A stretch of 64,000 nt of DNA, taken from the NCBI RefSeq assembly GCF_007003975.1, contig NZ_VFTC01000027.1, forward strand, positions 1 to 64,000, given 5' to 3'. Origin of the DNA: Mesorhizobium sp. WSM4306. GTDB taxonomy: Bacteria > Pseudomonadota > Alphaproteobacteria > Rhizobiales > Rhizobiaceae. A model generated the notes under the pieces. It worked only from the letters and a program-made list of their open reading frames with translations. It made no database searches and was not told where the DNA came from. Positions 52,605 to 59,685 of the stretch are shown piece by piece. Numbering within the stretch: the stretch's first letter is position 1; the number at the start of each line of letters is the position of its first letter. A program made the position numbers and the translations under genes.

Positions 52605-54824
52605 GTGGTGGAACAGGTTCAACATCTCGAACGGAAGCTAGTCGCTATCCTCGCCGCCGACGTTGTGGGGTACAGTCGGCTGATGGGGCTGGACGAGACG
52701 GGCACGCTCACCCGGCTCAAGTCGCTTCGCCGCGAATTCATCGAACCGTCGATCGAGGGGTACCATGGCCGCATCGTCAAGCTCATGGGCGATGGGGCTT
52801 TGGTCGAGTTCGCCAGCGTCGTCGATGCGGTGGCTTGCGCCGTCGAAATCCAGCGGGTCACCACGCAGCAGAACCTCAGTCTTCCCGAAGATAGTCGGAT
52901 CGTGTTCCGCATCGGGATCAACCTTGGTGACGTGATCATCGACAAGGACGACGTCTACGGCGACGGCGTCAACATCGCGGCCCGGCTGGAGGGGCTGAGC
53001 GATCCTGGCGGCATCGTCATCTCGGGAACGGCCTACGATCAGGCCCATAACAAGCTCGGCCTGATCTTCAAGTCACTCGGCGAACAGCGCCTCAAGAACA
53101 TTCCAGAACGGGTCCGCGCCTATCGCGTTCTGCTGGAACAGACCGGAGGAGCCAGGAAGTCGCGCTCTCGGCGGTGGCCTGTGATCGGCGCGGCGGCGCT
53201 TCTTCTGGCTCTGGCAGCGGGGATTGCCCCGATGCTTTGGCCGCATGTAATTGGCCTCCTGCCTGGTCACGGTTCCCACCCGGTCGCTTCAACGCCCGGC
53301 AAGCCTTCCATCGCCGTGTTGCCGTTTACCGATCTCGGCCAGAAAGCGGGGCAGGATTACTTTGCTGAGGGGCTCGCAGACGATCTCATAACCGATCTGT
53401 CCAAGATCTCCGGGCTCCTCGTCATCGCCCGCAATTCCGCGTTCTCCTTCAAAGATCGATCCCTCGACGTCGACGAGATCGCGGCGCAGTTGAACGTCCG
53501 CTACGTGGTCGAGGGCAGTGTCCGCCGGGAGGGCGATGCAGTCCGGATCAACGTTCAGCTCATCGATGCCAAAACGGGGAGCAACATCTGGGCCGAGCGC
53601 TACGACCGCGACTACTCCCGGATATTTGCGCTTCAGGACGAGGTGATCGGGCGCATCGTCGAGGCACTCTCGGTACGCCTGACGGAAGGCGAAAGGGCAC
53701 AGATTGCTCGTCTCCCTACGCGAAGCCTGGAGGCATACGATTTCTACACCCGAGCCGAGCAGAAGGTTTATGTGGTCGACAAAAGGTCTCTCGGCGAGAC
53801 CCTGTCCCTGTATCAAAAGGCGATCAAGCTTGATCCTGCGTTTGCGGATGCTTACTCGGGCTATGCTCGCGCCACGGTGGACGTGCTCGGCTTCGACTAT
53901 CAGGTGCTCATGCTCAGCGCCGTCGCTCGCCAGCGCGCCTATGAAGCGGCAGGGCGGGCGCTGGAGCTCAATCCCCAGTCATCGAGAGCATATGCTGTGC
54001 TCGGCATCCTGCAGATGCTGGATGGCGAATGGGACCAGGCGATCGCATCTGTCCAGAAAGCCGTCCGACTGGATCCGAACGGCGCGGAGGCAGAGCTCAA
54101 CCGGGCCATCGTGCTCACCTACGCAGGACAGGGCCCGGAGGCTCTGGCTTCGATGGAGCGCGTGTTGCAACTCGATCCCAAGCCGCGAGCGCAGGTCTTC
54201 GACTACTACGGCTTCGTGCTCTACATGAACCGCCAATACGAGAAGGCCTTGCGGGCGCTAAGCCAGGTCCAGCCGGAAGAGCGCAGCGACCTCGGCCTCG
54301 AAACCCTTGCAATGGCAAATGCGCGGCTGGGCCGAATGGCCGAGGCGCACGATGCGGTTGCAGCAATCCTGAAAAATCCCGAGCAGAACCTCGCCGCTTA
54401 TCGTGTCGTCTATGCCCACCACCGGCGGCAACAGGACCTCGATCATCGGCTGGACGCCCTTCGCGCCGCGGGAATTCCCGAGCGGAGCTTCGATTTTCGC
54501 GGGCGGGAAGAGGACCGCCTGGACGGCTCCCTCTTACGTGCCCTGACAGGCGATCGGACATGGGTCGGACGTGAACACAATGGTGCGCCGTTCGTCATGG
54601 AGCTGAGTGCAAATGGAGATTTCGCCCTGAGTTCGCAAAGCAGCATCATCACCGGCGCGTCCAGCCTGGATGGTAACCTCTTCTGCACGCAATCCACCGC
54701 GACCTTGCTCGGCCGCAAGTTCTGCGCCCCGGTCTATCGCAACCCCCAGGGAAGCAGCGAAACGCAGGATGAATATGTTTGGCCGGACTCCGTCACCGTC
54801 TGGTATTTCTCAGTGTCTCGGTGA
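52605..54824 (+). CDS. Membrane-anchored class III cyclase/TolB-like/TPR protein
   Basis: A 739-residue protein. The N-terminal cyclase domain has Asp19 (ILAADVVGYSRL), Asp63 (MGDGALVEF) and Asn123/Arg127 (VNIAARLEG), all intact. A transmembrane helix lies at about 192-214, followed by a TolB-like domain (PSIAVLPFTDLGQKAGQDYF, then VVEGSVRREGDAVRI) and TPR repeats (about 370-600). The C-terminal part ends in a Trp/Tyr-rich beta segment (WPDSVTVWYFSV). The TPR side would be periplasmic if the cyclase is cytoplasmic. GTG 52605 or 52608 must be the start; no clear ribosome binding site is seen. It is related to the damaged protein at 41711. Confidence 0.9.
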   Translation: MVEQVQHLERKLVAILAADVVGYSRLMGLDETGTLTRLKSLRREFIEPSIEGYHGRIVKLMGDGALVEFASVVDAVACAVEIQRVTTQQNLSLPEDSRIVFRIGINLGDVIIDKDDVYGDGVNIAARLEGLSDPGGIVISGTAYDQAHNKLGLIFKSLGEQRLKNIPERVRAYRVLLEQTGGARKSRSRRWPVIGAAALLLALAAGIAPMLWPHVIGLLPGHGSHPVASTPGKPSIAVLPFTDLGQKAGQDYFAEGLADDLITDLSKISGLLVIARNSAFSFKDRSLDVDEIAAQLNVRYVVEGSVRREGDAVRINVQLIDAKTGSNIWAERYDRDYSRIFALQDEVIGRIVEALSVRLTEGERAQIARLPTRSLEAYDFYTRAEQKVYVVDKRSLGETLSLYQKAIKLDPAFADAYSGYARATVDVLGFDYQVLMLSAVARQRAYEAAGRALELNPQSSRAYAVLGILQMLDGEWDQAIASVQKAVRLDPNGAEAELNRAIVLTYAGQGPEALASMERVLQLDPKPRAQVFDYYGFVLYMNRQYEKALRALSQVQPEERSDLGLETLAMANARLGRMAEAHDAVAAILKNPEQNLAAYRVVYAHHRRQQDLDHRLDALRAAGIPERSFDFRGREEDRLDGSLLRALTGDRTWVGREHNGAPFVMELSANGDFALSSQSSIITGASSLDGNLFCTQSTATLLGRKFCAPVYRNPQGSSETQDEYVWPDSVTVWYFSVSR

Positions 54825-54865
54825 CGGGCACCATTCAACTTGCGGGCTCGCGACATGCGCCTCGG

Positions 54866-55372
54866 CTAGTTGGCGGCCGCTCTAACCTCGAATTCCTTCG
54901 CCTCCACTGCGGGCCATTCGGCTTCCGCCTTCGCAATGACAGGCGCTGGGTTGGCATCGAAGTCTTCCTCCAGGCCCCCCTTTCCGGAGAAAAGGAAGAG
55001 CTTGCCATCGACGATGCGGAACGCTTCCGGGTCAAGGTTCGCAGATGCCTCCTTCGCTGACATTCCCCCGGTGCAGAAGCCGCCGAATTGAGGAGCATAG
55101 CGCACAGGCTCGGAAATAAAGGCATCGCGGTGCTGGACGCTGGCGAAGTACCACGTCGCCCCAAGCCATTTCTTCGAGATCTTGGGCGAACCCATCGTCG
55201 CGCGACCATCCGTGAAATACGCCACCGGATCGTAGCCCAGTATAGCGACGTTGCCGAAATATCCGGTGTTCACCTCGTCGCCGGCGTAGGATGCGCTAGT
55301 GCCGAAGAGCAGGATGGAGGCGGCTACCCCCGCGCAAAGCAAACTGTCAAACGTGGAACGGTTCTCTGTCAT
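54866..55372 (-). CDS. Exported YHS-domain protein
   Basis: A 168-residue protein with a signal peptide (LLCAGVAASILLFGTSASYAGDE) and a YHS domain: VAILGYDPVAYFTDGRA, then FASVQHRDAFISEPVRYAPQFGGFC, a Cys-containing metal-binding-type fold. YHS domains are small modules found with metal-handling proteins. It is the second of two minus-strand genes in the 4-kb segment left of the tRNA (the ankyrin gene is upstream, 28 bases away), so they are probably co-transcribed and act together in the periplasm. Confidence 0.85.
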   Translation of the reverse strand: MTENRSTFDSLLCAGVAASILLFGTSASYAGDEVNTGYFGNVAILGYDPVAYFTDGRATMGSPKISKKWLGATWYFASVQHRDAFISEPVRYAPQFGGFCTGGMSAKEASANLDPEAFRIVDGKLFLFSGKGGLEEDFDANPAPVIAKAEAEWPAVEAKEFEVRAAAN

Positions 55373-55400
55373 GTTCTTTCTCCCGTAACCCTATTCGATG

Positions 55401-56069
55401 TCAGTTCCCGAGGGCAATGCACACCTTGTACGACGACCCCATCGTTTCCTTGGGTTGGCATTTTGCGCCGTGCTTCTTGAGCAAGACCATTACATCGGCG
55501 CTCTGAAAGAACGTCGCGCGGCTGAGAGGCGTGTAGCCGTATTCCTGGATTGCCTCGACCTGTGCTCCGTGCGCGATCAACAGCTCCGCAATGGCCGTCT
55601 GGTTCTCTTCTGCTGCCACATGCAGCGGCGTAATCTTGTGCGTGCTCAACGCATCGACCTCGGCCCCGTGGTCGAGCAGCATTTTGGCTATGTCCAGGCT
55701 TCCTGAGTAGGCTGCCGCATGAAGGGCAGTGAAGCCGCGGTCGTTGCGGGCTTCAATGTCGGCCTTGGCCTCGATCAACACAATGGCGACCTCGGTCTTG
55801 CCGGCAAGTGCTGCATCGATCAGCGGGGTCTGTCGGCTTTCGTCGCGAACATTCACATCGGCGCCTTGTGCCAAGAGTTCGGCGACCTTGCCGGCGTCGC
55901 CCCCTCCGGCAGCATCATGAAGAGGCCCCGCGATCGCCGGCCCGGCAGCAAACCAGGAAATGAAAGTAACGACGAGAGCCCGACAGGCAATACGAACCCA
56001 GCCGGTTCCGAAACGCCTGACCCGCATCGGGAAGGCCTTCGGCAGCAACAATCGCCTGGGGACCATCAT
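55401..56069 (-). CDS. Exported ankyrin-repeat protein
   Basis: A 222-residue protein with an N-terminal signal region (ALVVTFISWFAAGPAIAG) and about five ankyrin repeats, e.g. RDESRQTPLIDAALAGKTEV, GFTALHAAAYSGSLDIAKML and ITPLHVAAEENQTAIAELL. Ankyrin repeats bind proteins. Start 56069 has GGAGGG 7 bases upstream. It leads the two-gene operon with the YHS-domain gene. Partner and role are unknown. Confidence 0.88.
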   Translation of the reverse strand: MMVPRRLLLPKAFPMRVRRFGTGWVRIACRALVVTFISWFAAGPAIAGPLHDAAGGGDAGKVAELLAQGADVNVRDESRQTPLIDAALAGKTEVAIVLIEAKADIEARNDRGFTALHAAAYSGSLDIAKMLLDHGAEVDALSTHKITPLHVAAEENQTAIAELLIAHGAQVEAIQEYGYTPLSRATFFQSADVMVLLKKHGAKCQPKETMGSSYKVCIALGN

Positions 56070-56122
56070 CGCCTAACCCTCCGGGCGCCGCTCGCCCACA
56101 GATTGACGTGTATAAGGCCACT

Positions 56123-56476
56123 CTAATACATTCTGCGCAGCGCAGCCATAGGGTTCCAGGTCGTGCGCGAGTCGAAGTCGCAGCGAGGCGCCATGTGCTC
56201 AACTGGCCGTCGGCGATGAAGGTGATCGAGGGGTACGCACGATTTCACGTGGATCATGTTGGGGTTGTCCTCGAGGTCCGCCGCGGTCGCGCAGGCCCGG
56301 AGTCCGGCCTTTCGTGCACCTTCTGCAACCAGCTCGGTCTCGTGCTCCCCGTCGACTGACCGCTCGGTGAGGAACTTCTCTGTGGTCCACTCGGGGTCAT
56401 CTTTCAACACCACCGCGAAAATCCAGGTTGCTTTTCTATGCCGATGCGCCGGACGCGCTACGAAAGGCACTGACAC
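56123..56476 (-). CDS. Doubtful 117-residue open frame
   Basis: An open frame with GC-rich third positions and a plausible middle (WTTEKFLTERSVDGEHETEL). It has no known domain, no hydrophobic segment and a weak start region. It may be a real hypothetical gene or a remnant of the island. Confidence 0.25.
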   Translation of the reverse strand: MSVPFVARPAHRHRKATWIFAVVLKDDPEWTTEKFLTERSVDGEHETELVAEGARKAGLRACATAADLEDNPNMIHVKSCVPLDHLHRRRPVEHMAPRCDFDSRTTWNPMAALRRMY

Positions 56477-56523
56477 GACTGAATCAGATGGCCCTGCGAC
56501 TCCGCAGAACAGAAATCCCCACT

Positions 56524-56637
56524 CCGCTCCCCGGTGCCAGACAGCAAAAAGGCCCGGTTTCCCGGGCCCTTTAAGCTTTTCAAATCTAAAGAAGATTTGG
56601 AGCGGGTGAAGCGATTCGAACGCTCGACCCCAACCTT
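56524..56637 (-). repeat. Right copy of the 113-bp duplicated tRNA-Gly end
   Basis: This 114-base segment covers the 3' half of the intact tRNA-Gly, the spacer after it and its terminator. The left copy is 52363-52475. Apart from about ten differences the two are the same, suggesting a duplication event bracketing the 4-kb segment. Confidence 0.85.
56546..56568 (-). terminator. Rho-independent terminator of tRNA-Gly
   Basis: GGCCCGG (56551-56557) pairs with CCGGGCC (56562-56568) around a 4-base loop, followed on the minus strand by TTTTT (56546-56550). It lies 30 bases past the CCA end of tRNA-Gly. Confidence 0.88.
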
Positions 56638-56672
56638 GGCAAGGTTGTGCTCTACCCCTGAGCTACACCCGC
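56598..56672 (-). tRNA. tRNA-Gly (anticodon GCC)
   Basis: The minus strand reads GCGGGTGTAGCTCAGGGGTA at the 5' end and folds into a full cloverleaf. The acceptor stem is GCGGGTG/CACCCGC and the anticodon stem CAACC/GGTTG has loop TTGCCAA with anticodon GCC. The T arm (loop TTCGAAT) and the encoded CCA are present. It is the only intact tRNA in the window and the source of the 3' fragments at 15082, 51588 and 52435, which makes it the probable integration site of the DNA to its left. Confidence 0.97.
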
Positions 56673-56897
56673 TCACATGGCCCTAGGGCCGCAAGCCGGG
56701 CCTATATGGCTGAAGAGCGCGGCGATTGCAACAGGGAAATGACGGGCTTTTTGGTCGCGCCAAATCGCCTGGTCGAACCTCGTCGGCCACGCTGGTGATT
56801 CATTGACTTGCCGCATGACGCTCTTGTCTCGGCGGCATCATTGGCCATAAACGGCTTTGCGCGTGGCCAGACTGGACCAGACAGGGGAAGACCATCG

Positions 56898-57395
56898 ATG
56901 CCGAAGACAGAAGCCGAGCTTTTCGCCTTTCTTGCCGATCTCGGCATATCGGTGTCGACCGTGCGCCATCCGCCACTCTACACGGTGGCCGATTCGCAGT
57001 CGCTGCGCGGCGAGATTCCGGGTGGGCACACCAAAAACCTGTTCCTCAAGGACAAGAAGGACAATTTCTTCCTGGTCAGCGTCGGCGAGGATGCGGTCGT
57101 CGACCTGAAGCAGATCCACACGATCATCGGCGCCGCCAGCCGTGTCTCCTTCGGCAAGCCGGAGCTGCTGATGGAGCTGCTCGGCGTTACTCCGGGCGCC
57201 GTCACCGTGTTCGGTCTGATCAACGACACCCAAAGACAGGTCAAGGTGGTGCTCGACCAGGATTTGATGGCGCATGACGTCATCAATGCGCATCCGCTGA
57301 CCAATGAGGCGACGACATCGATCGCTTCCGCCGACCTCATCAGATTCGTCGAGGCAACCGGCCATGATGCTGCTATCTTGAAAGTCTCGGCTTGA
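56898..57395 (+). CDS. ProX/YbaK-type aminoacyl-tRNA deacylase
   Basis: A 165-residue trans-editing deacylase of the YbaK/ProX family, which hydrolyses mischarged amino acids (typically Ala) from tRNA-Pro. Family features are TVRHPPLYTVADSQSLRGEIPGG, the conserved KNLFLKDKK, and VTPGAVTVFGLIND. The length is that of the stand-alone enzymes (not fused to ProRS). ATG 56898 has GGGGAAG upstream. It is a single gene 225 bases past the tRNA-Gly and belongs to the conserved right flank. Confidence 0.88.
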   Translation: MPKTEAELFAFLADLGISVSTVRHPPLYTVADSQSLRGEIPGGHTKNLFLKDKKDNFFLVSVGEDAVVDLKQIHTIIGAASRVSFGKPELLMELLGVTPGAVTVFGLINDTQRQVKVVLDQDLMAHDVINAHPLTNEATTSIASADLIRFVEATGHDAAILKVSA

Positions 57396-57435
57396 TCGCC
57401 ACATGGATGGCGAAAACTGACTTTTTGTTTCAACG

Positions 57436-57477
57436 CAATTCCGGGCGGAAAACCGTCTCACACTTTTCCTGGAATTG
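57436..57477. repeat. Dispersed palindromic repeat, type A
   Basis: A 42-base element almost the same as 6936-6977, with arms CAATTCC and GGAATTG. It lies between the ProX-like gene and the thioredoxin gene. Confidence 0.88.
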
Positions 57478-57537
57478 CTCTAGCAAGGACGTCGCGCCTG
57501 CTCCGCTGGCGAGGGGCGCGACCGGAAGGGCGACGAC

Positions 57538-58533
57538 ATGAGCGACAACAACAATCCGTTTGGCGGCCAATTCGGCGGCAATTCCGGCCAGTACACCACG
57601 TCCGTGCAGTATGGCGGCGCCGAGCCGGCCAAGGCCGCGCCCGGCGCGGCTCCGGACGGTGGCGACCTGATCAAGGACACCACGACGGTCGCCTTCGCCG
57701 CCGACGTCATCCAGGAATCGCGCCGCCAGCCGGTGCTGGTCGATTTCTGGGCGCCGTGGTGCGGGCCCTGCAAGCAGCTCACCCCGCTGCTGGAAAAGGC
57801 AGTCAAGGCCGCCGGCGGCAAGGTCAAGCTGGTCAAGATGAACATTGACGATCATCCCTCGATCGCCGGCCAGCTCGGCATCCAGTCGATCCCGGCGGTC
57901 ATCGCCTTCAAGGACGGCCAGCCGGTCGACGGCTTCATGGGCGCCATCCCCGAGAGCCAGATCGGGGAATTCATCACCAAGGTCGGCGGCAAGGGTAATG
58001 GCGCGCCGCCGGTCGCAGAAGCTTTGGCCGCGGCAGCCGAAGCGCATGCGGCGGGCGATGCACAGACCGCAGCCGACATTTATGACGCCATACTGGCGCA
58101 GGCGCCGGAGACGATCGAGGCGATCGCCGGGCTAGGCGAGCTTCTGTTCGAGGCCGGCGACGCGCAAGGCGCCGAGGCGCTGCTGGCAACGGCGCCGGAA
58201 GCCAAGAAGGACGCGCCCGCGCTTGCCGCGCTGCGCGCCAAGATGACGCTGGCGGCGGAAGCGGCCGCACTCGGCAATCCGGCCGAGTTCGAACAGCGCC
58301 TGGCCGCCAATCCCGGCGACCACCAGGCGCGTTTTGATCTTGCCATGGTCCAGAATGCGCGAGGCGATCGCCATGCGGCGGCCGACAACCTGCTGGCCAT
58401 CATCAAGGCGGACCGCAGCTGGAACGAGGACGGCGCCAGGGCGCAGCTGCTGAAGCTATTCGAGGCCTGGGGCATGACCGACGAGGCGACGCTGGCGGCG
58501 CGGCGCAAATTGTCGTCGCTGCTGTTTTCCTGA
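57538..58533 (+). CDS. Thioredoxin-TPR protein, CnoX (YbbN)-like
   Basis: A 331-residue cytoplasmic protein. A Gly/Asn-rich leader (about 1-55) precedes a thioredoxin domain with the complete active site VDFWAPWCGPCKQL (CGPC), and a C-terminal TPR-like helical domain (about 165-331). This is the plan of CnoX, a chaperone-redoxin that protects proteins from oxidative aggregation. A WCGPC rather than SxxC site suggests it keeps reductase activity, as reported for some alphaproteobacterial members. It is followed by the LON-domain gene. Confidence 0.9.
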   Translation: MSDNNNPFGGQFGGNSGQYTTSVQYGGAEPAKAAPGAAPDGGDLIKDTTTVAFAADVIQESRRQPVLVDFWAPWCGPCKQLTPLLEKAVKAAGGKVKLVKMNIDDHPSIAGQLGIQSIPAVIAFKDGQPVDGFMGAIPESQIGEFITKVGGKGNGAPPVAEALAAAAEAHAAGDAQTAADIYDAILAQAPETIEAIAGLGELLFEAGDAQGAEALLATAPEAKKDAPALAALRAKMTLAAEAAALGNPAEFEQRLAANPGDHQARFDLAMVQNARGDRHAAADNLLAIIKADRSWNEDGARAQLLKLFEAWGMTDEATLAARRKLSSLLFS

Positions 58534-58661
58534 GCCCGTTCGCCGACGAAATTACCGGCGGAACGGATGTCGGGTCTTGCGGCCGGCGTCGGCTGCGCCA
58601 GATTAGGCCGATACTGTCGCGGCCGAAGCGGGCGCCATAGGGCGGCGAAGCCATAGAAGGA

Positions 58662-59339
58662 GTGAAGGTGCAGGTCGGAAACGCACATTACCGGGTCGGC
58701 AAGGATCTGCCGGCAACCATCCCGGTGTTTCCGCTTGCCGGCGCGCTGCTTCTGCCGGGCGGCCGCATGCCGCTCAACATTTTCGAGCCGCGCTACCTGC
58801 AGATGGTGGATGAAGCGATTGCCGGCGCGCGGCTGATCGGCATCATCCAGCCTAGCCTCGACGGCGCCCTGCGCGCCGATGGCGAGCCGGAACTGTGCAA
58901 TGTCGGCTGCGCCGGGCGCATCATCTCTATGGCCGAGAGCGGCGACGGCCGCTATCTGATTTCGCTGCAAGGCATATGCCGGTTTCGCATCGCTCATGAG
59001 CTGCCGGTGAAGACGCCGTTCCGGCAATGCAAGCTGGCGCCGTTCCTTACCGATCTTAGCGAAGATCAGGCGGCAAACGAGGTCGACCGTCCGGCGCTGC
59101 TGAAAGCATTTCGCGCCTATCTGCAGGCCAACGATCTCGAGGCCGACTGGGAAAGCGTCAGCCGCGCTGAAAACGCCATGCTGGTCAACGCGCTGTCGAT
59201 GATGGCGCCTTACGGCCCGGCCGAGAAACAGGCGCTGCTGGAAGCGCCCGACTTGAGAGCCCGCGCCGAGACGCTGATCGCCATCACCGAAATGGCGCTG
59301 GCGCGCGAGAATGAGGACTTTGGCTCGAGTTTGCAGTAA
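58662..59339 (+). CDS. LON peptidase substrate-binding domain protein
   Basis: A 225-residue protein made of the N-terminal (substrate-binding) domain of Lon protease without its ATPase or peptidase parts. The marker sequence is IPVFPLAGALLLPGGRMPLNIFEPRYLQMV (shown at residues about 20-49), then RLIGIIQPS and the GCAGRI block. Start is GTG 58662, with AAGGAG upstream. It is linked to the thioredoxin gene before it and the Trm112-like gene after it, a conserved order in Rhizobiales. Function is unknown. Confidence 0.88.
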   Translation: MKVQVGNAHYRVGKDLPATIPVFPLAGALLLPGGRMPLNIFEPRYLQMVDEAIAGARLIGIIQPSLDGALRADGEPELCNVGCAGRIISMAESGDGRYLISLQGICRFRIAHELPVKTPFRQCKLAPFLTDLSEDQAANEVDRPALLKAFRAYLQANDLEADWESVSRAENAMLVNALSMMAPYGPAEKQALLEAPDLRARAETLIAITEMALARENEDFGSSLQ

Positions 59340-59386
59340 GGTGTGTCAAGGCATCTTGGGCCGGTGATTGGCCGGAAAGAGGAACG

Positions 59387-59641
59387 ATGGCTGCGGACGG
59401 GCGTGACGGCAAGGCGGCCAATGTCGATCCAAAACTGCTTGAGCTGCTGGCCTGCCCGCTGACCAAGGGGCCGCTGGCCTGGGACCCGGAGCGCGGCGAA
59501 TTGATCTCGCGGATCGCCAAGCTCGCCTATCCCGTACGCGACGGCATCCCGATCATGCTGCCCTCCGAGGCGCGGACGATTTCGGCGGAAGACGTGCTGT
59601 CGCCGCCGCGGCTGAGTGGGCCGGCGCAGGCTGGACGCTGA
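59387..59641 (+). CDS. Trm112-like zinc-ribbon protein
   Basis: An 84-residue protein of the Trm112/YcaR family. It has LLELLACPLTKGPLAWD, then ELISRIAKLAYPVRDGIPIMLPSEAR, the usual family ending. Only one Cys is visible, so zinc binding is reduced compared with the four-Cys form. The family stabilises SAM methyltransferases in eukaryotes; the bacterial role is unclear. It is the last gene of the plus-strand set, converging with dnaE2. Confidence 0.85.
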   Translation: MAADGRDGKAANVDPKLLELLACPLTKGPLAWDPERGELISRIAKLAYPVRDGIPIMLPSEARTISAEDVLSPPRLSGPAQAGR

Positions 59642-59685
59642 TCGGGGCAAGCACCCCTCCCTTCGATGGGCGTCTCCGCCAAGCC

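Noticed and set aside
52363..56637. The 113-bp direct repeats as ends of an insertion sequence
   Set aside because: There is no transposase between them and the repeat is the tRNA-Gly end with its terminator, so a tRNA-linked event is the better explanation.
3872..57477. Palindromic repeats as a CRISPR array
   Set aside because: The copies lie far apart, without regular spacers and with no cas genes; they are dispersed palindromes.
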